Assembly (NCBI GenBank): GCA_900473045.1
Contig: UCKS01000053.1
Coordinates: 91,929-155,928 of the forward strand
Direction: 5' to 3'
Source of the DNA: Hyphomicrobiales bacterium
GTDB lineage: Bacteria > Pseudomonadota > Alphaproteobacteria > Rhizobiales > Rhizobiaceae
DNA: 64,000 nucleotides
Below are positions 33,785-42,311 of this stretch, one piece after another. The number at the start of each line of letters is the position of its first letter. Positions within the stretch are counted from its first letter, which is position 1. Below the pieces are notes generated by a model. That model was not told the DNA's origin. It searched no databases and was given only the letters and a program-made list of their open reading frames with translations. Made by a program: the position numbers and the translations under genes.

Positions 33785-35943
33785 AGCATTGGCGCCGCTG
33801 GGCGCTCGCTGCCTTGCTGGCAGTTCCATCGCCGGTCTTCGCGTCCAACGAATGGCTGCCGGTGCGCGAAACCTCGATGGTCCTCGGCAACCAGAGCCCG
33901 CTCGACTTCTCTTCCATCCTGCCCAATCCCCCCATTGACGACGGCAGCCAGCTTCTGACCGGAAAACAGGGCAGTTTTGTCCGCGCCAGCGCGCCGGACA
34001 AACCCGTAAAGCTGCTCTGCGCATCGCTGGCCTGGAGCCCGGCATCCGGCGGTTTTCCCAACCATGCCGATGCCGATCTCTATGCGGCGCAATTGGCCAA
34101 ACATGGCTACAACATCGCCCGGCTGCATTTTGTCGATGCCAGCCTGATGTTTGGCCGCAACCGTGATTTCGATTTCGATCCCGAAACTCTTGACCGCGTC
34201 CACTACCTACTGGCTGCGCTGAAGCGCAATGGCATCTACTGGATCATGGACGGCCTTTCCTCCTGGCGCGGCGCCTATGGCGGTTATGACGACCGCTGGG
34301 AGCCCTCAAGCGATCTCAAGCTTGCCCTTTATTTCGACGGCAAGGCCTTCGACCACTGGCTGGAATTCCAACGCCGCTTCCTGACAATGGTCAATCCCTA
34401 TACCGGCACCGCACCGATCACCGACAGCGCGCTGGCGCTGGTCATTCTCGTCAACGAGAACAATATCGAGTTCGATAGCATTGTGCGGGAGCGCGAGGGC
34501 AGACCCCATTACGATGACCGATTGAAACTCCCCTTCAATGCCTGGCTAAAACAGCGCTATCGCTCGACCGAAGCACTTTCGAAAGCATGGCCAGACCTGA
34601 AATCAGACGAACGGCTGGAAGACGCATCGATCGAGTTGCCCAAATCCCGTTACGAGGATTCGCCCCGTCTCAAAGACCTGCAGGCTTTGTTCGTATCCGT
34701 TGAAACCGGAACCACCGCCCGGATGACCGACGCGCTGCGCAGCCTTGGTTACAGAGGTGAGATCAGCAATTTCAACAACTGGCCAACACTCCAGACGACA
34801 CTGAGCCGCGAAGCTCTGGCCGTCATCACGATGAATACCTATCAGGACTGGGTTGGCAGCTATTCACCCGGCGCCACCATGACGCAGAAAAGCTCGATCG
34901 ATGACGGCGCCGGCTACATGCGCCTGATCGCCGCCGCCCGCTGGCTCGGCAAGCCTTTCGTCGTCAGCGAATACGATCATCTCTTCTGGAACCGGTATCG
35001 CTACGAGGCCGGGCTGGCGATGCCGGCCTATGCGGCGCAGCAGGGCTGGGACGTACTCTGCCGCCACGCGCATGGCCCGATCGTCCTGAAATACGGTGAG
35101 CCCTACCCCCACAAGAAGGGGATGCTTCCTTATGCCATCGCACTCGACCCGGTGGCGCGGGCCGGCGAGACACTGGCAGCCCTGCTGTTCCGGCGCGGCG
35201 ACGTATCAGCATCGAAACTGACCTTTCCATTCCTTGTGCGGGGTACGGATGATCTCACCGACGATATGCAGGCGCGGGAACCCGAACAGCTCACCGAGCT
35301 TGGCCTTGTCGGTGCTATCGGCATGACGAATGCGGCAGCGGGCAGCCTGAGCGTCGGCCAGCCGCGATCGTCCGTCGATCCCCAGGTCATCCTCGATGCA
35401 GCCAAGGCTGCCGGACTTTTGACGAAGGGCAACCAGACCGACCTGAAGACCGGCCTTTATGAAAGCGATACCGGCGAACTGCTGCTCGACCGCTTGCGCG
35501 GCCAATTGCGGGTTTCCACGCCAAAGACCGAAGCGGTGGCTTTTTCGACGCTGCGGCAGCCCGTCAACCTGGGCAGCGTCCGCGTCGAGGCGTCGGACGG
35601 TAACGGGCTACTGGCTGTCTCCGTGCTCGACGATGCCGACAGCATTGCGCAAAGCCGCCGGCTTCTCGTCATCTACGCCACAGACGCCCACAATACCGGC
35701 ATGACGTTCAGCGATGACGAGGAAAAGGTGATCGCCGATTTCGGCCGCCTGCCGGTTTTGATCCGCAAGGGCTATGTCGACCTGTCGCTGACGCTTGCCA
35801 AGGGCGACTGGCGGTTGACGCCGGTCACCCTGAACGGCGTCGCCTCGACGGAAGCCGGCCAGGTGATATCCCCCACCGGCTTCCGGCTTTCCAATGACGC
35901 AGCGTCAGGCCCGACGACGTTCTTTCTTCTCGAAAGAGACTGA
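33781..35943 (+). CDS. Secreted putative glycoside hydrolase, clan-A-like
   Basis: A 720-residue exported protein. ATG 33781 overlaps the GT2 stop (ATGA) and starts a clear signal peptide with VFA cleavage at about residue 21. The first half looks like a TIM barrel of the retaining GH-A kind: HGYNIARLHFVD, RNGIYWIMDGLSSW, LVILVNENNIEF with a candidate acid/base Glu226, and KPFVVSEYDHLFWN with a candidate nucleophile Glu397. The C-terminal about 250 residues are beta-rich. I cannot assign a CAZy family. In capsule and EPS loci such enzymes trim or release the locus polysaccharide, which I infer here. Confidence 0.75.
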   Translation: MKHWRRWALAALLAVPSPVFASNEWLPVRETSMVLGNQSPLDFSSILPNPPIDDGSQLLTGKQGSFVRASAPDKPVKLLCASLAWSPASGGFPNHADADLYAAQLAKHGYNIARLHFVDASLMFGRNRDFDFDPETLDRVHYLLAALKRNGIYWIMDGLSSWRGAYGGYDDRWEPSSDLKLALYFDGKAFDHWLEFQRRFLTMVNPYTGTAPITDSALALVILVNENNIEFDSIVREREGRPHYDDRLKLPFNAWLKQRYRSTEALSKAWPDLKSDERLEDASIELPKSRYEDSPRLKDLQALFVSVETGTTARMTDALRSLGYRGEISNFNNWPTLQTTLSREALAVITMNTYQDWVGSYSPGATMTQKSSIDDGAGYMRLIAAARWLGKPFVVSEYDHLFWNRYRYEAGLAMPAYAAQQGWDVLCRHAHGPIVLKYGEPYPHKKGMLPYAIALDPVARAGETLAALLFRRGDVSASKLTFPFLVRGTDDLTDDMQAREPEQLTELGLVGAIGMTNAAAGSLSVGQPRSSVDPQVILDAAKAAGLLTKGNQTDLKTGLYESDTGELLLDRLRGQLRVSTPKTEAVAFSTLRQPVNLGSVRVEASDGNGLLAVSVLDDADSIAQSRRLLVIYATDAHNTGMTFSDDEEKVIADFGRLPVLIRKGYVDLSLTLAKGDWRLTPVTLNGVASTEAGQVISPTGFRLSNDAASGPTTFFLLERD

Positions 35944-35955
35944 CGTGGAAGCCAA

Positions 35956-37578
35956 TCAGCTCCGCAGGCCCGGTGCCTCATGGCCGGTGCGCGCCACATA
36001 TTCCGTGTAGCCGCCGCCATATTCATGGATACCATCCGGGGTCAATTCCAGAACCCGGTTGGACAATGCGCCGAGGAAATGCCGGTCGTGGGAGACGAAC
36101 AGCATGGTGCCTTCGTATTCGGACAGCGCCTTGATGAGCATTTTCTTGGTGTCGAGGTCCAGATGGTTGGTCGGCTCGTCGAGCACCAGCAGGTTGGGCG
36201 GGTCGAACAGCATGATCGCCATGACCAGCCGCGCCTTCTCGCCCCCCGATAGTACGCGGCAGCGCTTTTCAACGTCGTCGCCGGAAAAGCCGAAACAGCC
36301 GGCGAGCGCCCGGAGCGGACCTTGCCCGGCGCGCGGAAATTCGTGTTCCAGCGTTTCGAATACGGTGCGCTCGCCATCGAGCAGATCCATCGCGTGCTGG
36401 GCGAAGTACCCCATCTTGACGCTGGCGCCGAGCGCCACCGTTCCCTGGTCCGGATCCGTCGATCCCGTCACCAGCTTCAGAAGCGTGGATTTTCCCGCAC
36501 CGTTGATGCCCATGATGCACCAGCGCTCCTTGCGGCGGACCATGAAGTCCAGCCCTTCGTAGATGCTGCGGCTGCCGTAGCTTTTATGAACATTCTTCAG
36601 GTTGATGACGTCTTCGCCCGAGCGCGGCGCCGGCAGGAATTCAAACGCAACGACCTGGCGGCGTTTCGGCGGCTCGACGCGCTCGATCTTGTCGAGCTTC
36701 TTCACCCGGCTCTGCACCTGGGCCGCATGTGAAGCACGCGCCTTGAAGCGCTCGATGAACTTGATTTCCTTGGCCAGCATCGCCTGCTGCCGCTCGAACT
36801 GGGCGAGCTGGTGCTTTTCGTTCAGAGCCCGCTGCTGTTCGTAAAATTCGTAGTCACCGGAATAGGTGGTCAAACCGCCGCCGTCGATCTCGATCAGCTT
36901 GGTGACGATGCGGTTCATGAACTCGCGGTCATGCGAGGTCATCAGAAGGGCGCCCTCGTAATTCTTGAGGAATTCCTCCAGCCAGATCAGACTTTCCAGA
37001 TCCAGATGGTTGCTCGGTTCGTCAAGCAGCATGACGTCGGGGCGCATCAACAGAATGCGGGCAAGGGCCACGCGCATCTTCCAGCCACCCGACAGCTTGC
37101 CGACATCGCCGTCCATCATTTCCTGGGTGAAGCTCAAACCCGACAGCACTTCGCGAGCGCGGCCATCGAGCGCATAGCCGTCCAGCTCCTCGTAGCGTGC
37201 CTGTACCTCGCCGTAGCGTTCGATGATGGCATCCATCTCGTCCAGCCGGTCGGGATCGACCATGGCGGTTTCGAGTTCGCGCAATTCGGCGGCAACGATG
37301 CTGACCGGACCGGCGCCGTCCATCACTTCCGCAACAGCGCTACGGCCCTCCATCTCGCCGACATCCTGGTTGAAATAGCCGATGGTGACGCCCTTCTCGA
37401 CGGCCACCTGCCCCTCGTCGGGCTGCTCCTCACCGGTGATCATCCGGAAGACGGTAGTCTTGCCGGCGCCGTTTGGACCAACAAGGCCTATCTTCTCGCC
37501 CTTGTTGAGCGCGGCGGATGCCTCGATGAAGAGAATGCGATGGCTCAGCTGCTTGCTGATATTTTCGATACGGATCAT
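35956..37578 (-). CDS. ABC-F family ATPase (YheS/YbiT-like ribosome-associated)
   Basis: A 540-residue soluble protein with two ABC domains and no membrane segment. Walker A motifs are GPNGAGKTT and GINGAGKST, signatures LSGGWKMR and LSGGEKAR, and Walker B ends DEPSNHLDLES and DEPTNHLDLDT. The charged linker between the domains (FERQQAMLAKEIKFIERF) is the P-site tRNA-interaction motif of ABC-F translation factors. I start it at ATG 37578; a TTG at 37593 is also in frame. It converges on the polysaccharide locus. Confidence 0.93.
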   Translation of the reverse strand: MIRIENISKQLSHRILFIEASAALNKGEKIGLVGPNGAGKTTVFRMITGEEQPDEGQVAVEKGVTIGYFNQDVGEMEGRSAVAEVMDGAGPVSIVAAELRELETAMVDPDRLDEMDAIIERYGEVQARYEELDGYALDGRAREVLSGLSFTQEMMDGDVGKLSGGWKMRVALARILLMRPDVMLLDEPSNHLDLESLIWLEEFLKNYEGALLMTSHDREFMNRIVTKLIEIDGGGLTTYSGDYEFYEQQRALNEKHQLAQFERQQAMLAKEIKFIERFKARASHAAQVQSRVKKLDKIERVEPPKRRQVVAFEFLPAPRSGEDVINLKNVHKSYGSRSIYEGLDFMVRRKERWCIMGINGAGKSTLLKLVTGSTDPDQGTVALGASVKMGYFAQHAMDLLDGERTVFETLEHEFPRAGQGPLRALAGCFGFSGDDVEKRCRVLSGGEKARLVMAIMLFDPPNLLVLDEPTNHLDLDTKKMLIKALSEYEGTMLFVSHDRHFLGALSNRVLELTPDGIHEYGGGYTEYVARTGHEAPGLRS

Positions 37579-37756
37579 GTGTGCGGCGCCCAAGAATGTT
37601 GCGGCGCCCTTATGCCACGTGTTTTAGGGAATGTCGCAGGTTTTCGACAGGACCGGACACGGCTTTTTGGAAGATCTTTTTCTTGCAAATGCCTTCACGG
37701 CGCGGCGCGTGAAGGCTACAGAAGACCGCCCCGACGTCGATGGAATGGAGTGAGCC

Positions 37757-38989
37757 ATGACCGATACCGTTACCGACCGTTTCCTGCGCTACGTCGTGAT
37801 CGACACCCAGTCGGACGCCAAATCGGCGACCCAGCCCTCCACCGAGAAGCAAAAGAACCTTGGCCGCCTGCTGGTCGAGGAACTGCTGGCGATCGGGATT
37901 TCCGACGCGCATCTCGACGAGCACGGCTATATCTACGCGACCATTCCGTCGAATGTCGACAAGCCGGTGCCGGTGATCTGCTTCTGCTCGCACATGGACA
38001 CGGCTCCCGATTTCACCGGCACCAACGTCAAGCCGCAGCTGATCCGCAACTATGCTGGCGGTGACATCCAGCTTTCCGGCGATCCGCAGCAGATCATCCG
38101 TGTTGCCGACCATCCGGCCCTGCGCGACCAGATCGGCAACGACATCATCACCACCGACGGCACCACACTGCTCGGCGCCGATGACAAGGCCGGCCTCGCC
38201 GAGATCATGACGGCAGCGCAATTCCTGATCGACAATCCGGACATCAAGCACGGGACTATCAAGATCCTCTTCACGGTGGACGAGGAAATCGGCCGCGGCG
38301 TCGACAAGATCGATCTGACGAAACTGGGCGCCACGTTCGCCTATACGATGGACGGCGAAACCGCCGGGCATATCGAGGATGAGACATTCTCGGCCGATGG
38401 CGTCGAGATTACCATCCAGGGCGTTGCCATCCATCCGGGCTTTGCCAGGGGCAGGATGGAAAATGCCATCAAGATCGCCGGCGCGATCATCGACAGGCTG
38501 CCAAAACATGTGGCGCCCGAGACCACTGAAGGCAGGGATGGCTTCATTCATCCGACCGGCCTGACCGGCGCGATGGACAAGGCAACGATCAGCCTGATCG
38601 TCCGCGACTTCAACGACGAGGGGCTTGCCAGCAAGGAAGCGATGATCGAGGCGATCATCAAGGACGTCATGCCCGATTATCCGGGCTCCACCTACACGTT
38701 CGAGGTCAAGCAGCAGTATCGCAACATGAAGGCGATCCTCGATCGTCATCCCGAAATTGTCGATAACGCGGTGGAGGCGATCCGGCGGGCGGGCATGGAG
38801 CCGGTGCGCGGCAGCATTCGCGGCGGCACCGATGGTTCGCGCCTGTCGTTCATGGGCCTGCCCTGCCCCAACATCTTCGCCGGCGGCCATGCGTTTCATT
38901 CACCACTCGAGTGGGTGAGCCCTCAGGACATGGAAAAGGCGGTCAAGACAATCGTCGAGCTGGCAAAGATCTGGGAAGAGCGTAGCTAA
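37757..38989 (+). CDS. pepT: Peptidase T (tripeptide aminopeptidase)
   Basis: A 410-residue M20B zinc peptidase releasing the N-terminal residue from tripeptides. Metal and catalytic motifs are intact: SHMDTAPDF, GTTLLGADDKAGLAE, FTVDEEIGRGV, YTMDGETAG and the C-terminal GHAFHSPLEWV. RGGTDGSRLSFMGLPCPN is typical of PepT. GGAG lies just before the ATG. Monocistronic in appearance. Confidence 0.94.
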   Translation: MTDTVTDRFLRYVVIDTQSDAKSATQPSTEKQKNLGRLLVEELLAIGISDAHLDEHGYIYATIPSNVDKPVPVICFCSHMDTAPDFTGTNVKPQLIRNYAGGDIQLSGDPQQIIRVADHPALRDQIGNDIITTDGTTLLGADDKAGLAEIMTAAQFLIDNPDIKHGTIKILFTVDEEIGRGVDKIDLTKLGATFAYTMDGETAGHIEDETFSADGVEITIQGVAIHPGFARGRMENAIKIAGAIIDRLPKHVAPETTEGRDGFIHPTGLTGAMDKATISLIVRDFNDEGLASKEAMIEAIIKDVMPDYPGSTYTFEVKQQYRNMKAILDRHPEIVDNAVEAIRRAGMEPVRGSIRGGTDGSRLSFMGLPCPNIFAGGHAFHSPLEWVSPQDMEKAVKTIVELAKIWEERS

Positions 38990-39013
38990 TCTTGGGGCAG
39001 CTAACCTTGGAGG
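38984..39013. repeat. 15-nt tandem repeat at the end of pepT
   Basis: Two adjacent 15-nt units (38984-38998 and 38999-39013), each starting AGCTAA and differing at a few positions, duplicate the pepT stop-codon context. Confidence 0.5.
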
Positions 39014-39079
39014 GGCACAATCAGCCCTTCCATCTGGCCACCGTTTTGATATGACCCGCCTCTTATCAAAGGAACGAAG

Positions 39080-39334
39080 ATGGCTGCGCGAGACCGTTAT
39101 TCACGGAAATTGGAATGTTCCCACTGTGGCAATACAGGCTTTGCCGAGGTTTCGGAGGAAGATACGCCCAGCCGCAAGACGCGGGGATTTGAGATCGACG
39201 CCCTGCCGAGCGGATTCGAAACCGAATTTGCCTCAAGCAATCCGCGCAAGCATGTGATCCGTTGCCGCTGCGGTCACAAGTTCAAATTCGAGCAGACCAC
39301 CGCTTACGCGCCGGGCGGAGAACCGAGGGCTTAA
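39080..39334 (+). CDS. Small zinc-ribbon-like protein, unknown function
   Basis: An 84-residue protein with AAAGGA upstream of the ATG. Two cysteine pairs, CSHC near residues 13-16 and CRC near 63-65 (RCRCGHKFKF), suggest a small zinc-binding ribbon. No catalytic motif. It stands between pepT and a convergent hypothetical gene. Function unknown. Confidence 0.7.
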   Translation: MAARDRYSRKLECSHCGNTGFAEVSEEDTPSRKTRGFEIDALPSGFETEFASSNPRKHVIRCRCGHKFKFEQTTAYAPGGEPRA

Positions 39335-39430
39335 GGCATCCGTCCAAGCCGCTGGAAACAACAGGCGGGGGGCCGGCCCTTCCATGCGAATGCATTCGAA
39401 GGTATCGCCGGCGCCCCTGGATGAACGTTC

Positions 39431-39724
39431 TTACTTGTTGGCCATCAGCCACATCTTGCCGGCCAACGTGATCCCACGCGGATCCACAGTGACGTCATGG
39501 TCAAGATGGCTGCGTTCCAGAAAACCGAGCTCTTCGAGTTCGTTGAGCGTGGTCGTCGTCAGGAAGCGGATCTTCTGCGGACGCTCCTTGAAGCGGTCGG
39601 TCTTGGCATAGGTGACGGTCGCATTTTCGTGCGTCCATTTTTTCGCCGGCTGCGGGAAGAGGTTTCCTTCCTTGGCGAGTTTCAGTCCCCGGATCTGAAC
39701 CGGCGTCAATTCAAGCGAAATCAT
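39431..39724 (-). CDS. Conserved-looking hypothetical protein
   Basis: A 97-residue soluble protein. ATG 39724 has AAGGACA upstream; the longer in-frame start at 39868 is rejected because its first 48 residues look non-coding. The charged composition and the closing LEELGFLERSHLDHDVTVDP and GITLAGKMWL give a winged-helix-like impression, but I cannot name a family. Confidence 0.65.
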   Translation of the reverse strand: MISLELTPVQIRGLKLAKEGNLFPQPAKKWTHENATVTYAKTDRFKERPQKIRFLTTTTLNELEELGFLERSHLDHDVTVDPRGITLAGKMWLMANK

Positions 39725-39999
39725 ATTCTGTCCTTGGTAGAAATGGTGAGAAAGGCATCGGCACGCAACCCGGATTGAATGGGAACGCCCGTTTGCGAAT
39801 GTCGCCAATGCGAAATGAAAAGGGCCAAAATGGCCCGCATGCCCTTCCCTATCGGAAGTTTGCGGCATTTCCCAGACAAAACTGCAAAACTGTCATTTGC
39901 GAAACGATTGGCACCATCAGGACGCTTCTGTTATCAGCGTCTGAACTTGTTTTCAGAAAGGTCATCCATGAACGCGACACTGTGTCGGGGAGCGGCAGT

Positions 40000-41022
40000 G
40001 TGACGGAGCGTGCAGACGCGGCCTTTTTGGCGTCGCATGGCTGGTCCGACTTTTTCGCCTCCCAGATCGAGCGGTCCGAAGCGCCCCTTCTTCCGATGCG
40101 CATCGCCGAAGTTCACCGCGCCCGGCTTGGCGCGCTGTCTGCCGAAGGGCCGGTCAAGCTTGTTCTTGCCCATAAAACCAATACCGCCGATTTTGCCGTT
40201 GGTGACTGGATCCTGGCCGATCCCCGCACCCACCTGCTCGTGCGCAGGCTTGAGCGCCGGACCTTGCTGCAGCGCCGGACGGAGGGCAGACATCTGCAGC
40301 AGCTTGCCGCAGCCAATGTCGATACGCTGTTCATCGTCACCTCCTGCAATGCAGATTTCAGCCCGGCGCGGCTGGAACGCTACTTGGCCATGGCCAATCA
40401 GGCCGGAACGAACCCGGTGATCGTGCTCACCAAGACCGACATGATCGACGACGCCAGCACATTCGAGCAGGAGGCCCGCGCGCTGCAGCGCGACCTGGAG
40501 GTCGTTGCATTGAACGGCCGCTCCGCAGATGCCGCAGCCGCACTTGCTCCATGGTGCGGCGCCGGACAAACTGTCGCACTGGTCGGATCGTCCGGGGTCG
40601 GCAAATCGACGCTGGTCAATACGCTGGCCGGCCTCAGCCGCGAAGCGGCGCAGGAGACCGGCGATATCCGCGAAAGCGATGCCAAGGGGCGCCACACCAC
40701 AACCGCGCGGTCGTTGCACGCCATTGCCGGCGGCGGCTGGGTGATCGACACGCCCGGAATGCGCACCCTGCACGTCAGCGACGTATTGGGTGGGATCGAG
40801 ACACTGTTCTCCGAGATCACCGATCTTGCTCCTTCCTGCAAGTTTCGCGACTGTACCCACGATCACGAACCGGGCTGCGCCGTTCAGGCCGCCATCAAGG
40901 CCGGCACTTTGCCTGCGGAACGGCTGGCCCGTTGGCGCAAGCTGCTGGAGGAAAATGTCAGCAACACGCCGGTGCAGACAGGGCCGCGCGGCAACAAGGT
41001 CGTTCAGAAGAAGAAATACTGA
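40000..41022 (+). CDS. rsgA: Ribosome small-subunit-dependent GTPase A
   Basis: A 340-residue circularly permuted GTPase that helps late 30S maturation. Motif order is G4 (LTKTD, 144-147), G1 (GSSGVGKST, 196-204) and G3 (DTPG, 250-253), diagnostic of the permutation. An OB-fold precedes and a zinc site follows (Cys280, Cys285, His287, Cys293). The GTG at 40000 is preferred because GGGGAG lies about 7 nt upstream; a longer frame begins at 39775 but its first 75 residues are not family-like. Confidence 0.93.
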   Translation: MTERADAAFLASHGWSDFFASQIERSEAPLLPMRIAEVHRARLGALSAEGPVKLVLAHKTNTADFAVGDWILADPRTHLLVRRLERRTLLQRRTEGRHLQQLAAANVDTLFIVTSCNADFSPARLERYLAMANQAGTNPVIVLTKTDMIDDASTFEQEARALQRDLEVVALNGRSADAAAALAPWCGAGQTVALVGSSGVGKSTLVNTLAGLSREAAQETGDIRESDAKGRHTTTARSLHAIAGGGWVIDTPGMRTLHVSDVLGGIETLFSEITDLAPSCKFRDCTHDHEPGCAVQAAIKAGTLPAERLARWRKLLEENVSNTPVQTGPRGNKVVQKKKY

Positions 41023-41145
41023 AGCCGGACAGTAACCGGCCTGTCGGATGACGCCCTGGTCCGTTTCGCCTGCCTCAACGCGCTTTCAGCCTGAATCAAA
41101 CCTGCAAACCGTATCGACAACGCGGAAACATTACTGTAACAGAGT

Positions 41146-41163
41146 TGATTAATCGATTAATCA
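41146..41163. promoter_or_regulatory. LacI-type operator, perfect 18-bp palindrome
   Basis: TGATTAATCGATTAATCA is a perfect palindrome with the central CG typical of LacI/PurR operators. It ends 14 nt before the regulator ATG, so the regulator probably represses itself and the operon behind it. No second copy was found before the binding-protein gene. Confidence 0.85.
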
Positions 41164-41177
41164 CCCTGTTGGATCAC

Positions 41178-42224
41178 ATGGCCAACCCGCGCACAGGATC
41201 GAACCTCAGCCAGATTGCCGCGACACTCGGCGTGTCTGCTGCAACGGTGTCGAATGCGCTGTCCGGCAAGGGACGTGTCTCGGCCGAACTGGCTGAAAAA
41301 ATCCGCGCTACCGCCGCCCAATTGGGCTACACGCCGAGCCTCACCGGCCGGGCGCTGCGCACCGGACGCACCGGCGTTCTCGGGCTGGTGCTGCCCAATA
41401 TCGCCAATCCCCTGTTTCCGCAGATTGCCCAGGCGATCGAACATGCCGCAAGCCATGCCGGCTATGGCGTGCTGATCGCCGACTCGCGGGGCGACGTTGC
41501 CTTGCAGACAGATGCCATCAACCGGCTGATCGAACGGGATGTCGATGGTATCGTCATCGTTCCGCGGCTCGGAACCCGGATTGCAGATATCGGCTGTCCG
41601 GTCGCCGTCATCGACAGCCCCTCTACCCCGGGCAACACCGTTTCGGCGGATCACTGGCAGGGCGGGCAGACCGTCATCGAGCATCTGGTATCGCTTGGGC
41701 ATCGCAAATTTCTGCTGATCGGCAACAACCCCGCTTCGAACGTTCAGAACGACCGCATCGGCGGCATGAAGTCCCGCATCCCTGCAGACGGCCACGCCGA
41801 TGTGTTCTGGATCGAGAAACACGAACAGATCCATGGCAAGGGAAGTCTTCTTGGCCTGAAGGAACAGGTGGAGAATGGGTTTACCGCCTTCGCCGCCGTT
41901 TCCGATCTGCCTGCGCTCAGAGCCCTGATGGAATTGCAGCGCGCCGGTATCGGCGTGCCCGAACATGTCAGCGTCACCGGCTTCGATGATCTTGTCTGGT
42001 CTTCGGTCGTCACCCCGGGCCTGACGACCGTCCGCATGGACATGGCGGAGATTGCCGACATCGCCATCGCCGCGCTGGTCCGCGTCATCGAGGCCGACGC
42101 CACCTCGGGTTCGGACGTCGCGCGCACCGTCACCGGAACAGTGGCGGCGGAGCGGTCGAGCGTGCCGATGAAACTGGTGGTCCGGCAGACTTCGGCACCA
42201 CCAGAAAATGCCCACATTGCATGA
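41178..42224 (+). CDS. LacI-family transcriptional regulator of the purine operon
   Basis: A 348-residue regulator. The N-terminal helix-turn-helix plus hinge reads NLSQIAATLGVSAATVSNAL and GYTPSLTGRAL; the periplasmic-binding-like effector domain follows (VLGLVLPNIANPLFPQIAQ, IVIVPRLG, VTGFDDLVWSSVVTPGLTTV). The in-frame TTG at 41145 overlaps the operator, so ATG 41178 is preferred. It leads an operon for importer and purine-degrading enzymes, so a purine or nucleoside effector is inferred. Confidence 0.9.
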   Translation: MANPRTGSNLSQIAATLGVSAATVSNALSGKGRVSAELAEKIRATAAQLGYTPSLTGRALRTGRTGVLGLVLPNIANPLFPQIAQAIEHAASHAGYGVLIADSRGDVALQTDAINRLIERDVDGIVIVPRLGTRIADIGCPVAVIDSPSTPGNTVSADHWQGGQTVIEHLVSLGHRKFLLIGNNPASNVQNDRIGGMKSRIPADGHADVFWIEKHEQIHGKGSLLGLKEQVENGFTAFAAVSDLPALRALMELQRAGIGVPEHVSVTGFDDLVWSSVVTPGLTTVRMDMAEIADIAIAALVRVIEADATSGSDVARTVTGTVAAERSSVPMKLVVRQTSAPPENAHIA

Positions 42225-42245
42225 CCGGGACCGTCGCAAGTCCCA

Positions 42246-42302
42246 AAAACATACGCCAGAAAACATGAGCCAAGAAAATACCAGCAAGAAAACACCAGAA
42301 GG
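42246..42302. repeat. Four degenerate 14-15-nt tandem repeats
   Basis: Units at 42246-42259, 42260-42274, 42275-42288 and 42289-42302 each begin AAAA and share a CCAG/CCAAG core. They fill the gap between the regulator and the binding-protein gene and end in the AGAAGGAGA ribosome-binding site. They are too short and too divergent for a CRISPR. Confidence 0.6.
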
Positions 42303-42311
42303 AGAACGCAG

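Noticed and set aside
39775..39999. Longer N-terminus for rsgA
   Set aside because: The 75 added residues are not RsgA-like; the GTG at 40000 with GGGGAG upstream fits family length.
42246..42302. Possible CRISPR array
   Set aside because: Units of 14-15 nt abut without spacers and vary in sequence.
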